From the NCBI GenBank assembly GCA_013697635.1, contig JACCWM010000072.1, forward strand, positions 1 through 45,054: a DNA stretch of 45,054 nucleotides. Reading direction: 5' to 3'. Shown here piece by piece: positions 17,293-25,600 of this stretch. This DNA is from Lujinxingiaceae bacterium (lineage in GTDB: Bacteria; Myxococcota_A; Bradymonadia; Bradymonadales; Bradymonadaceae). The position numbers and the translations under genes are program-made. Each line of letters starts with the position of its first letter. Position 1 is the first letter of the stretch. The notes beneath the pieces are model-generated. The model saw only the letters and a program-made list of their open reading frames with translations. It had not been told where the DNA came from and ran no database searches.

Positions 17293-17726
17293 AGGGCCAG
17301 GTCGTGGCGTTTGCCGCCGGCGTCGTCTTCTCGGTGGGCCTGGGAATCTCGGGCATGACTCAGCCCTCCAAGGTGATAGGCTTTTTAGACTTTCTGGGTA
17401 ACTGGGACCCGAGCCTGGCCTTTGTGATGGGCGGCGCGGTCATGGTCAACCTGATCTTTCACCGCCTGATCATGCGCCGCCAGAGCCCCTTGCTCGGCGC
17501 CAAGTTTCACCTGCCCACGAACAACGCGATCACCGCCCGGGTGATCGTCGGCTCGGCCTTGTTCGGCATCGGCTGGGGTCTGGGCGGCTTTTGCCCTGGC
17601 CCGGCGCTGACCTCGCTTGTGACTGGCGCGGTGCCCGTGCTCGTGTTCGTCGGCTCGATGGTGGCGGGAATGTATCTGTTTCGCCTGATCGAAAATCTGG
17701 CGAGCCAGACGGCGCTGAGCGAGTAA
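17289..17726 (+). CDS. YeeE/YedE-family transporter, C-terminal half protein
   Basis: This 145-residue membrane protein is the partner half of the split transporter. It has the conserved SGMTQPSKVIGFLDF motif near residue 22 and the second Cys motif, WGLGGFCPGPAL, near residue 98, with four helices overall. The GTG start at 17289 overlaps the stop of the first half, so the two are translationally coupled and probably made in equal amounts. It is followed by a strong hairpin at 17747-17768. Confidence 0.88.
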   Translation: MKGQVVAFAAGVVFSVGLGISGMTQPSKVIGFLDFLGNWDPSLAFVMGGAVMVNLIFHRLIMRRQSPLLGAKFHLPTNNAITARVIVGSALFGIGWGLGGFCPGPALTSLVTGAVPVLVFVGSMVAGMYLFRLIENLASQTALSE

Positions 17727-17746
17727 GCGGGCCCGGATGGGCTGCC

Positions 17747-17768
17747 AGCCGGCGCTTGTGCGCCGGCT
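17747..17768. terminator. Shared hairpin between convergent genes
   Basis: AGCCGGCGC, a TTGT loop and GCGCCGGCT form a perfect 9-bp stem in the 48-base gap between the YeeE pair and the convergent MopE-like gene. It lacks a long T-run but is placed to act for both strands. Confidence 0.6.
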
Positions 17769-17774
17769 ATGCTC

Positions 17775-20700
17775 TCAGGGCCGCTGCCAGTTCAATTTCA
17801 TGTCATGCAAAATCGGGCGAACGGCCGGGTTATTGGTAATCAGGCGTACTTCGACCTCGAATTGGGGACCGACCATCGGGCCACCCTGCGCGTGCAGATC
17901 GATGCGGTAGTTGGCGGCGTCGTTGGGATAGCGAAAGTACTGGGGTACGGCGTTGTTCTCAGCCGGGCGCCAGGGCGTGATCGGCGCGCCGTTTTTATCA
18001 AGGGCGCGAACGCGCACCTCGATGACCGTGTCGATCGGCGAATAGCCCTCGAGGTCGATCGTGTCGAGCTGGGCATTGTCGATTTGGGAGTTGTAGATGT
18101 AGCGCCACAGCCCACGTGGGGCGGTGAAGCTGAACACCGTCGAGCCGGTAAAATCCGAGTAGGTGTAGTGCGAGCCGATGCCGATCGATTTGCCCAGGGG
18201 CATCGAGGCTGCGCGGCTGTTGGTGACCGGGTCGATTTTCCAGACTCGATCACTTCCCAGGCCGAGCGTCCAGCCGTAGCCGTTGCGATCGAAGCCAACT
18301 CCGCGCAAGTCGGGCCCGACGCCGGGCAGATAAGCGTTGGTGGTCAGGTTGCGACTGGTCGCGATGAAGGTCCACTGGCTCTGGGTATAGTCGTTCTCGT
18401 CGAGGCGCAGGCGGCCGGTGTAGCCGATCGGATAAAAGGAGGTCCAGACATCGCCGGTAGCAGGCTCGACGGCCACACCGGTGACGCAGAAGCGGCCGCG
18501 GGGATCGGACTGATTGCTGCAGACAAGGCCGGGCTCGGGGTTCATCACGACGCCGGAGGTCTCGCCAGGCAAGGGGGTCACGGTGTTGGGAACAGTGAAG
18601 TTGTAAAAGCGCATGGTTGCCGGATCGAACATGCCAATGCCCGGGCAGCCCGGCCAGCCGCCCGTCCAGATGCGATCCTTGCTGTCGACGGCGATGCCGT
18701 AGGAGCCGCACTCGAAGCCGGTGAACAGGGCGTCCCAGGTTCCCGTGACCGGGCTGTAGCGCGCCAGCGTGTTGCGATTAAAGGAGCTGGTGTAGACGTT
18801 GCCCTTGGCATCGACGACCAGGCCGTAGACGCCGCCGGTGTTGCCCAGCATCGGGTTGCCGTTGGCGTCGAGCATGGGCCGCTGGACGCCGTTGGCATCC
18901 GGGGAAAAGCGCGGCGCGCCGATATTGGAGATCAGCGGTCCGAGCTCGAAGGTGTGCGGATCGATCGATTGGATGCCGGAGCTGGTGTAGCCGATCCAGA
19001 CCTTGCCGTCGGGCGCGGCGGCGATGCCGCGGATGCTCGGAAACGAGGGGTTGGGCACCTGGCTGTAGACCACGCAATCATCGGAGAGCGGCGCGGCTTC
19101 ACTGTTTACGCGGGCGACGACGCCGGCAATGTTTTTTGAGGTGTTGGGCCCGGGGCACGAGCTCGTATCCCACAACACCTTGGTCAAACGGCCGTCGTCG
19201 CGACCGCCGACCCACATGTTGCCGTCGAGATCGACGGCCGTTCGGCTGGGGTTGCGGGCAACCCAGTACAGGCCTTCCTCTTCCTCGGTATCGGTGTTGA
19301 ACTTGGTGACCGTGTGATTTTGATGATTGGCCGCCCACAGATAAGGCGGGATGAAGGCGCGTTTGGAGAGCGTCACACCGCCGCGGCCGGTCGGGTTTTC
19401 CGGGTCGTCGCCGCTTATCGGCTCGGCGCCCTCACCGGTGTCGCCGCCGGTGGCCGGGTCGGTGTTGCGCGTATAGCAGGAGTCGTCACAGCGGCCGCAG
19501 GCGTTTCGAAGGTCGTTGTCAACGATGCCGTTGCAGTCGTTGTCCTGGCCGTCGCACACTTCGAGCTGAGGTCCGCTTCCGCCTACACAGCCGCTCCAAT
19601 CGCCGCCCGTGCAGGTTTGGGTGCCATAGCGGCAGATTCCCGTGTTGGAGCCACAGGGGCGCGTCTTGCCCTCGGTGCAGATGCAGCCGTCGTCGACCAC
19701 GCCGTTGCAGCTATTGTCCAAACCGTTGCCGCGGCCATCGGCGCCGCATTGCTCGAGCGTGGGCTGCACCGATCCGGTGCAGGGACCCCAGGCCTCGCCA
19801 AGGCAGTGTTGAATGCCCCAAGCACAGACGCCGATTCCGGCCTTGTCGGGAGGTCCCAGATAACAGCGCTGTGAGCTGCCGGTGCACGGGCATCCCTCGT
19901 CGACCAGGCCATTACAGTTGTTGTCCAAACCATCGCCGCAAATCTCTACGGCCGAGATCTCGCCGCAGCCGCCGCAGGCGTTGACGACGCCGCCGTCGAT
20001 GACGCCGTCGCAGGTGCTGTCACGACCGTTGCACACCTCGACCTCGAGGCCGTCGCAGTCCGGGCAGCCGTCGTCGACGATGCCGTTGCAGTTGTTGTCC
20101 AGGCCGTCACCGCAGATCTCGGCGGCGGGAACGACCTCACCCACGCACTCGCCCCAGACGCCATTGGCCTGGCAATCGCGAACGCCAGCCTTGCAGGTGC
20201 CTACGCCCAGCGTGTGGCGCGGGCCGGAGTAGCAGGCCTGTCCCTTACGAAAGAGCTCGGGCGTTGGGCTGTCTGGAGGAACGGCGCAGGAGCAGCCGTC
20301 GTCAATGATGCCGTTGCCGTCGTCGTCGAAGCCTGTGCCCTCACCGGAGGGACCGCAATCTTCGCTCGGTGCGAGGTAATCCTCGTCGAGCAAGCAGGTG
20401 CCGTTGTGATCACGTACGCCGCTGTCGATTACGCCGTCACAGTTGTCGTCGATGCCGTTGCAGCTCTCCTCGCTCGGGCCGACTTCGCCCTCGCACGCTC
20501 CCCAGATGCTGCCCACGCAAATCTGGCGGCCGGCCTTGCAGCGAATGTGGGCGCCGTTCATGCCCAGCGGATCGCCGTGGCTCGAGCACAGGCGCACCTC
20601 GCCAGGGCGACAATCGCAATTCTCGTCGATACCCGGGCGACAGCCGCCGTTGTTGGTGTTGTTGTTGGTGTTGTTGCTGTTGTTGGTGTTGTTGGTGCCA

Positions 20701-20861
20701 ACGTCAGGCGTCCCATTGTTGATGTCGAAGCCTGTGTCCGCGGTCGCGTTGTTCGCGGGCTGCTTTTTGGACCCGGCAAATTCGTCGGTGCAGGCCATGG
20801 AACCCAAAAACACAACGATTAAAGAGAAGAAGAAGATATTTTTCAGCTTTGAAACATACAT
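17775..20861 (-). CDS. MopE-like Cys-rich lipoprotein with a propeller-like domain
   Basis: The ATG at 20861 has GGAG eight bases upstream and gives 1028 residues; earlier in-frame codons would disrupt the lipoprotein signal (VVFLGSMAC, Cys24). An Asn/Thr linker (about 55-72) leads to about 370 Cys-rich residues with seven copies of the putative metal-binding motif seen in MopE and myxobacterial surface proteins, e.g. EICGDGLDNNCNGIVDDGC and EVCDGQDNDCNGIVDNDL. The Asp/Asn loops look calcium-binding. From about 480 on there is a repetitive region of streptogramin-lyase/NHL-propeller type (DLDGNMWVGG, DAKGNVYTSS, DSKDRIWTGG, each repeat with a W/Y after G-N/D-R), then a beta-rich end. It is probably displayed on the cell surface for adhesion or ligand binding. 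Copper binding as in MopE is possible but not shown. Confidence 0.85.
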   Translation of the reverse strand: MYVSKLKNIFFFSLIVVFLGSMACTDEFAGSKKQPANNATADTGFDINNGTPDVGTNNTNNSNNTNNNTNNGGCRPGIDENCDCRPGEVRLCSSHGDPLGMNGAHIRCKAGRQICVGSIWGACEGEVGPSEESCNGIDDNCDGVIDSGVRDHNGTCLLDEDYLAPSEDCGPSGEGTGFDDDGNGIIDDGCSCAVPPDSPTPELFRKGQACYSGPRHTLGVGTCKAGVRDCQANGVWGECVGEVVPAAEICGDGLDNNCNGIVDDGCPDCDGLEVEVCNGRDSTCDGVIDGGVVNACGGCGEISAVEICGDGLDNNCNGLVDEGCPCTGSSQRCYLGPPDKAGIGVCAWGIQHCLGEAWGPCTGSVQPTLEQCGADGRGNGLDNSCNGVVDDGCICTEGKTRPCGSNTGICRYGTQTCTGGDWSGCVGGSGPQLEVCDGQDNDCNGIVDNDLRNACGRCDDSCYTRNTDPATGGDTGEGAEPISGDDPENPTGRGGVTLSKRAFIPPYLWAANHQNHTVTKFNTDTEEEEGLYWVARNPSRTAVDLDGNMWVGGRDDGRLTKVLWDTSSCPGPNTSKNIAGVVARVNSEAAPLSDDCVVYSQVPNPSFPSIRGIAAAPDGKVWIGYTSSGIQSIDPHTFELGPLISNIGAPRFSPDANGVQRPMLDANGNPMLGNTGGVYGLVVDAKGNVYTSSFNRNTLARYSPVTGTWDALFTGFECGSYGIAVDSKDRIWTGGWPGCPGIGMFDPATMRFYNFTVPNTVTPLPGETSGVVMNPEPGLVCSNQSDPRGRFCVTGVAVEPATGDVWTSFYPIGYTGRLRLDENDYTQSQWTFIATSRNLTTNAYLPGVGPDLRGVGFDRNGYGWTLGLGSDRVWKIDPVTNSRAASMPLGKSIGIGSHYTYSDFTGSTVFSFTAPRGLWRYIYNSQIDNAQLDTIDLEGYSPIDTVIEVRVRALDKNGAPITPWRPAENNAVPQYFRYPNDAANYRIDLHAQGGPMVGPQFEVEVRLITNNPAVRPILHDMKLNWQRP
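20649..20697. repeat. Trinucleotide-type microsatellite inside the lipoprotein gene
   Basis: A run of GTT and GGT triplets on the plus strand encodes the Asn/Thr linker of the MopE-like protein. Because the unit is three bases, changes in copy number would alter linker length without a frameshift. Confidence 0.7.
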
Positions 20862-20968
20862 GGTGCAGCTCCGCAGAGTGGCCAAAACACTTAGACAGCC
20901 ATCATTCCTGATTTCGGCCGCCGATGCAAAGATCATGAACATTTTTGGGGTGAGAAGGGTGAGAAGAT

Positions 20969-21539
20969 GTGCTTCCCAACGTGTTGTGGTTTGATCAGGT
21001 CAATCGAGACGATGTTGGCGTCGTCGTCGGCAAGAACGCCTCGCTTGGCGAGATGTTCCAGAAGTTGGCAGGGCAGGGCGTCTCTGTGCCCGACGGCTTT
21101 GCCACCACAGCGGCGGCTTATCGAGGCTTTCTCGAGTCCAACGATCTAGTCGCACCGTTCAGCGGGCATCTGCGCGCGCTTCGCACCGGCGAGGCCTCAT
21201 TGCACGAGGTCGGAAAACGGATTCGAAGGCTGATTGCTCGCGCGAAGTTTCCCGCCGAGCTTGGCCGCGCGATCGAGCAGGCCTACGGCGAGCTCGGGCG
21301 CCGCTACGACGTCGATGCGGCCGACGTCGCCGTTCACAGCAGCGCGACGGCCGAGGATCTGCCCGAGGCGAGCTTCGCCGGCCAGCAGGAGAGCTTCCTC
21401 AATATCCAGGGCACCGACGAGTTGCTCGAAGCTTGCCGGCGCTGCTACGCCGGCTGCTCGCCAACGAGGCGCTTCGCCCGATCATTGACAAGCGCGCCGG
21501 CGAGAAGGCCAAAAAGCTCGTTTATGCCAGCGGCGGCGG
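20969..21539 (+). pseudogene. ppsA: Phosphoenolpyruvate synthase remnant with internal deletion
   Basis: From a GTG at 20969, about 160 residues match the N-terminus of PEP synthase: VVGKNASLGEMFQKLAGQG, VSVPDGFATTAAAYRGFL, VAVHSSATAEDLPEASFAGQ, QESFLNIQG, LLEACRRCYA. At about 21452 the frame breaks, and in another frame LLANEALRPIIDKRAGEKAK and KLVYASGGGG follow. These resemble the PEP synthase segment some 110 residues further on (the pattern before the phosphohistidine domain). So roughly 330 bases are missing and the frame is shifted. Nothing of the remaining 500 residues, including the phosphohistidine and PEP-binding domains, is present. It is non-functional. Promoter and RBS may survive and drive the gene that follows. 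Confidence 0.8.
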
Positions 21540-21640
21540 AGGGGATCTGACGCGCCGCCATTGCGGCGATTCATCACGAGGTGATACAAACGGGTTCGCG
21601 CCTCACCGTGCATCAGACGTTCTTAGAAGAGAGCGAACCA

Positions 21641-22654
21641 TTGACCGCTATCGTGCAAGCCAGTCTCGACCTCAACCTCATTGCCCGCGTCGTTCGCACC
21701 GAGTCGCTCTACTACCACTCCGGTGCAGACCCCTTGCTCGACCAGCCCGCGCATGTGCGCGCCGGCAGCGCCCTGGTGCGCGTGGGCTCGAAGCTCGCCG
21801 TGATCCAGGACGACGCAAACTTCATCGCGCTGGTCGAGCTGCCTGGCCTTCGAACCGAGGCGCTGGTGCTGCCCGCCGGGCCGGGCGGGCTTCGCCTGTT
21901 CGGCGACGATCGTGGAAACAAGGCGGATAAATGGGATCTGGAAGCGGCGCTCTCGATTGAGGACGCGCAGGGCACGACGCTCGTCGCCTTTGGTTCGGGC
22001 TCGAGCGCGCGGCGCTTTTACGTCGTGATCGTGCGCTGGACTTCATCGAACGCCACACCCCAGGTAAGCGTGGTCCATCGGCCGGCGTTTTATCAGGCGC
22101 TGCTCGATGATCGGGCGTTCAGCGGCGCTGCGCTCAATATTGAAGGCGCAGCGCTCTCGGTTGACGGGCAGTCAGTCCATCTTTTTCAGCGCGGAAACGG
22201 TGATTTGGTTGATGGTGTCGCGCCGGTCAACGCCGTGTGCACGCTCGATTGGGCACCACTTCATGCTCATTTGCTCGACGCGAACGAGCCGCTACCAAGG
22301 CTGCGCGATGTTGTGCAATATGCGCTTGGGTCGGTGGGCGGCGTCAGCTTGAGCTTCACCGATGCGACCAACGCCGGCCCCCATTTGATTTACTGCGCTG
22401 CGGCCGAGGATACGCCCGACACGTATTCCGATGGGCCAGTCGTTGGCACCGCGCTCGGTGTGATTACGGGTGGCGAGACGCGCTATACGCCACTTCTCGA
22501 CGCCGAGGACCGACCGTTTTTGGCCAAGATCGAGGGTGTGCTGCTGATCGACGAAAAGCGCGCGTTCGTGGTCACCGATCGCGACGATCCCGAGTTACCA
22601 AGCCAGCTCTGCGAGGTCGAACTCGATGGGCCCTGGTTTAATGGTTGGGTTTGA
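21641..22654 (+). CDS. DUF6929-like protein, unknown function
   Basis: The frame is open from 21581 (GTG); a TTG at 21641 with AGAAGAGAG ahead of it is preferred here and gives 337 residues. There is no signal peptide or membrane helix. Segments such as SALVRVGSKLAVIQDDANFI, VLPAGPGGLRLFGDDRGNKA, WDLEAALSIE and VAFGSGSSARR recur in a family of uncharacterised bacterial proteins that I associate with DUF6929. Alternating strands and repeated aspartates suggest a beta-propeller-like fold. The gene begins right where the PEP synthase remnant ends, so the deletion may have placed it under the old ppsA promoter. Confidence 0.65.
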   Translation: MTAIVQASLDLNLIARVVRTESLYYHSGADPLLDQPAHVRAGSALVRVGSKLAVIQDDANFIALVELPGLRTEALVLPAGPGGLRLFGDDRGNKADKWDLEAALSIEDAQGTTLVAFGSGSSARRFYVVIVRWTSSNATPQVSVVHRPAFYQALLDDRAFSGAALNIEGAALSVDGQSVHLFQRGNGDLVDGVAPVNAVCTLDWAPLHAHLLDANEPLPRLRDVVQYALGSVGGVSLSFTDATNAGPHLIYCAAAEDTPDTYSDGPVVGTALGVITGGETRYTPLLDAEDRPFLAKIEGVLLIDEKRAFVVTDRDDPELPSQLCEVELDGPWFNGWV

Positions 22655-22699
22655 ATACTGGTTTTGGACAATGAACAATTCTGATTACAGGCGGCCATT

Positions 22700-25600
22700 G
22701 TGAGTGTAGTGAAATCTGGCAAGCGGTTGTGGCGCTCGATCATGGTTTTGGCATTGATCGGTTTGTGGGTCGGGGCATGCGGCGACAAAAAAGATGTGCC
22801 GCAGCCCGGGGTGGACAAAGAGGGCGGTATCAGCGTCGAATACGGCGATTACAGCGACCTGGAGCCCGGCGAAGAGCCCGGCAAGCCGCTGACGCCCGAG
22901 GCGCTGCGCCCGCATTTGCGCGCTGTTGGTCCGCTCGATGCCGTGCCGCATATGGTGGCCATCGAGTTCTTTCGCGCCGTCTCGCCGCAGGCACCGATTG
23001 ATGCGACGGCGGACACCAGGCTCACGATCGAGCCAGCCGTCGAAGGTGATCTTCAGTTTAGCGGCCCAGCCAGCCTGCAGTTTGTGCCGCGAAATGGCTT
23101 TGCGCCGGCGACGACCTACTTGGTGAGCCTGGCCTCGGTCGAGACGCCCAACGGCGCTGTGACGCCTTCCAAACCGTGGACTCATTCGTTTACGACGCCG
23201 GACTTCAAGCTCGTCGGCCTGTCGGCTGGCGTCTTCGACGAGAAGGCGCGCGCGGCCAACGTGCGCGTGACTTTTTCGGCGCCGGTGCGCGCGGCTGACC
23301 TCGGGCGCTTTGCGCGCTGGGAGGTCGACGGCGTGCAGACCAGCGCCGCGGTCTACCTTGATGGCGGTGATTCCAATGTCGTGCAGGTGCGCATAACTGG
23401 CGCGAAGCTACACACCGAGAGCGTGATCACGCTGCACTTGAAGCAGGGCATGGCGCACAGCGAGGCGATCGTCGCCCCGGCCGCCGTGGCCACGGTCGAG
23501 CTGCAGGACGGGCCCGAGTTGGAGTTGATCAACGCCCAGATGAACGAGGGCTCTTCGGGCTTTTACATCGACGTGGTCTGCTCGGATGAGGCCGTGGGAA
23601 ACCGCACGCGCTACTACTGGGATCGCACAGCCTATGAGAGCCACCAGCTCTCGTCTCGCTGCGAGCTGACCAAGGCCGACGCCGCCGAGCGCATTCGTTT
23701 CAGCCCCCCGCTCAAGTTTACGACCACCTCCTCGCCGATGGGCTTTCGCATCCTGGGCGCGTTCGAGCGCGGCAGCTACACGATGCGCATCGAGGCCGGC
23801 GGCCGCTCGATCGACGGCGGTGTGGTCAAGCAGGCCTACGAGAAGAGCTTTTCCGTGGGCGCCAGAAAGGCCACGCTCGGCTTCGTGAGCAAGGGGCGTT
23901 ACCTGCCGCGCGATGCCTGGAGCAACCTGGCCATTCGTCACATGAACGTCGACCAGGTCGAGCTGACGCTTCGCCACGTGCCCCAACAAAACCTGGTGTT
24001 CTGGCTGAGCGGCAGTGAGTCGGCCGATACGCGCACCTCCAACGTCGTGCTCACCGAGAAGGTGGCGATCAACGGCGCGCCGGACAAGCAGGCCACGAGC
24101 TGGATCAACGTCGGTGCGATGCTGCCCGCGCCCGAGGCAGGCGTCTACGAGGTGCAAGTTCGCGAGTCCGAGCGTAAGACCCCGACCGACGTCGCGCGCC
24201 TGCTCTTGACCGACATCAACCTGATCGCCAAGCGCCACAGCCCGGCGGCCGGCGATGCTTGGAGCTCGAAGGTCGACGTGTGGGCAATCCACATGCGCTC
24301 GACGCTGCCCATCAGCGGGGTCAAGGTCGATCTCGTGCGCCCCAGCGGACACGTCATGGCGAGCTGCAGAACCGACGCACTCGGCGGATGCCGTCTCGAG
24401 ACGCCCGCAAAAGACGCGGACCCAAGCGAGCCCTTCGCGCTGATTGCGACCAACGGGCGCGACATGACCTATCTCAAGTACGCCGACGTGCGCCTCAACA
24501 CCGACAGCGAGCCGGTGCAAGGCGAGTCGTATCTCTCCGAGACGCCTTACCGGGCGGCCGTCTACAGCGATCGCGGCGTCTATCGCCCCGGCGAGAGCGC
24601 ACATCTCGTGGCCGTGGTTCGCGGCCAAGATCACCGCGCGCCCAAGGCCGGCCTGCCCGTCGAGCTGCGTCTGAGCGATCCGCAACACCAGGAGCTCGCG
24701 CGCCAGCTCAGCACGACCAACGGCGCCGGTATGGTCAGCCTCGATGCGCCCTTTGGCGATTTCGCCTCGACGGGCACTTACGCCTTGAAGGTGCTCGTGG
24801 CGAGCAAGGTCATCGCAACGTACAACTTCAATGTCGAGGAGTTCGTGCCCGAGCGGCTCAAGGTGGTGCTCGAGCCCGGTCGCGACGGCTACCACGGCAT
24901 CGAGCAGGCCCGCGTCGCGATCAAGGCCGACTATCTCTTCGGAGGCTCGGCCGAGGGCAGCGCGATCGAGCTCGGATGCCGCATCCAGCCGACGCGCTTC
25001 AAGCCCAAGACCAACGCCCAGTTCAGCTATGGCTGGGCCTCGGGCGCGCCCCAGGCCTCGGCCTCGATCGATCTTGGCACGGTCATGGGCGAGCTCGACG
25101 AGAACGGTGCCACCGAGCTTAGCTGCCCGCAGCTCAGCGACACTTCGCGCTTTCAAGTGCCCGGCGAGGTGGTCATGAGCGCGGCGGTCTTTGAGGCCGC
25201 CAGTGGGCGAACCACCAACGGCGAGGCCCGCGCGGCCTACCACCCGGAGCGCTTTTATATCGGCCTCGAGGCCAAGGGCGATGTCGCACAGGTCGGCCAG
25301 ACCCTGATCGTCGAGGGTGCCGTCGTTGATTGGAACGGCGCGCTGGTCACCGACGTCAAGGAGATCGAGGTCGAGAGCTTCCAGCTCAACTGGCATTATG
25401 GATGGTACTACAACGAGGAGAGTGGTGAGGAGAATCATCAGCGAAACCGAGAGCTTGCCAGCGAGGGGGTGCACACGGTGGCGGTCAAAGATGGCCGCTT
25501 CAGCATCGAGCTGACACCGTCGTCGAACGCCTCGGCATTTTTGGTGCGCGCCCGCGCCCAGAACGCACTCTCCGAGGTACAGATCGCCATGGAGTATTCT

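Noticed and set aside
23408-25474. 688-codon open frame antisense to the alpha-2-macroglobulin gene
   Set aside because: It is a shadow of the real gene in GC-rich DNA: low-complexity Arg/Ala/Gly/Leu composition, no family features, and the other strand has clear domains.
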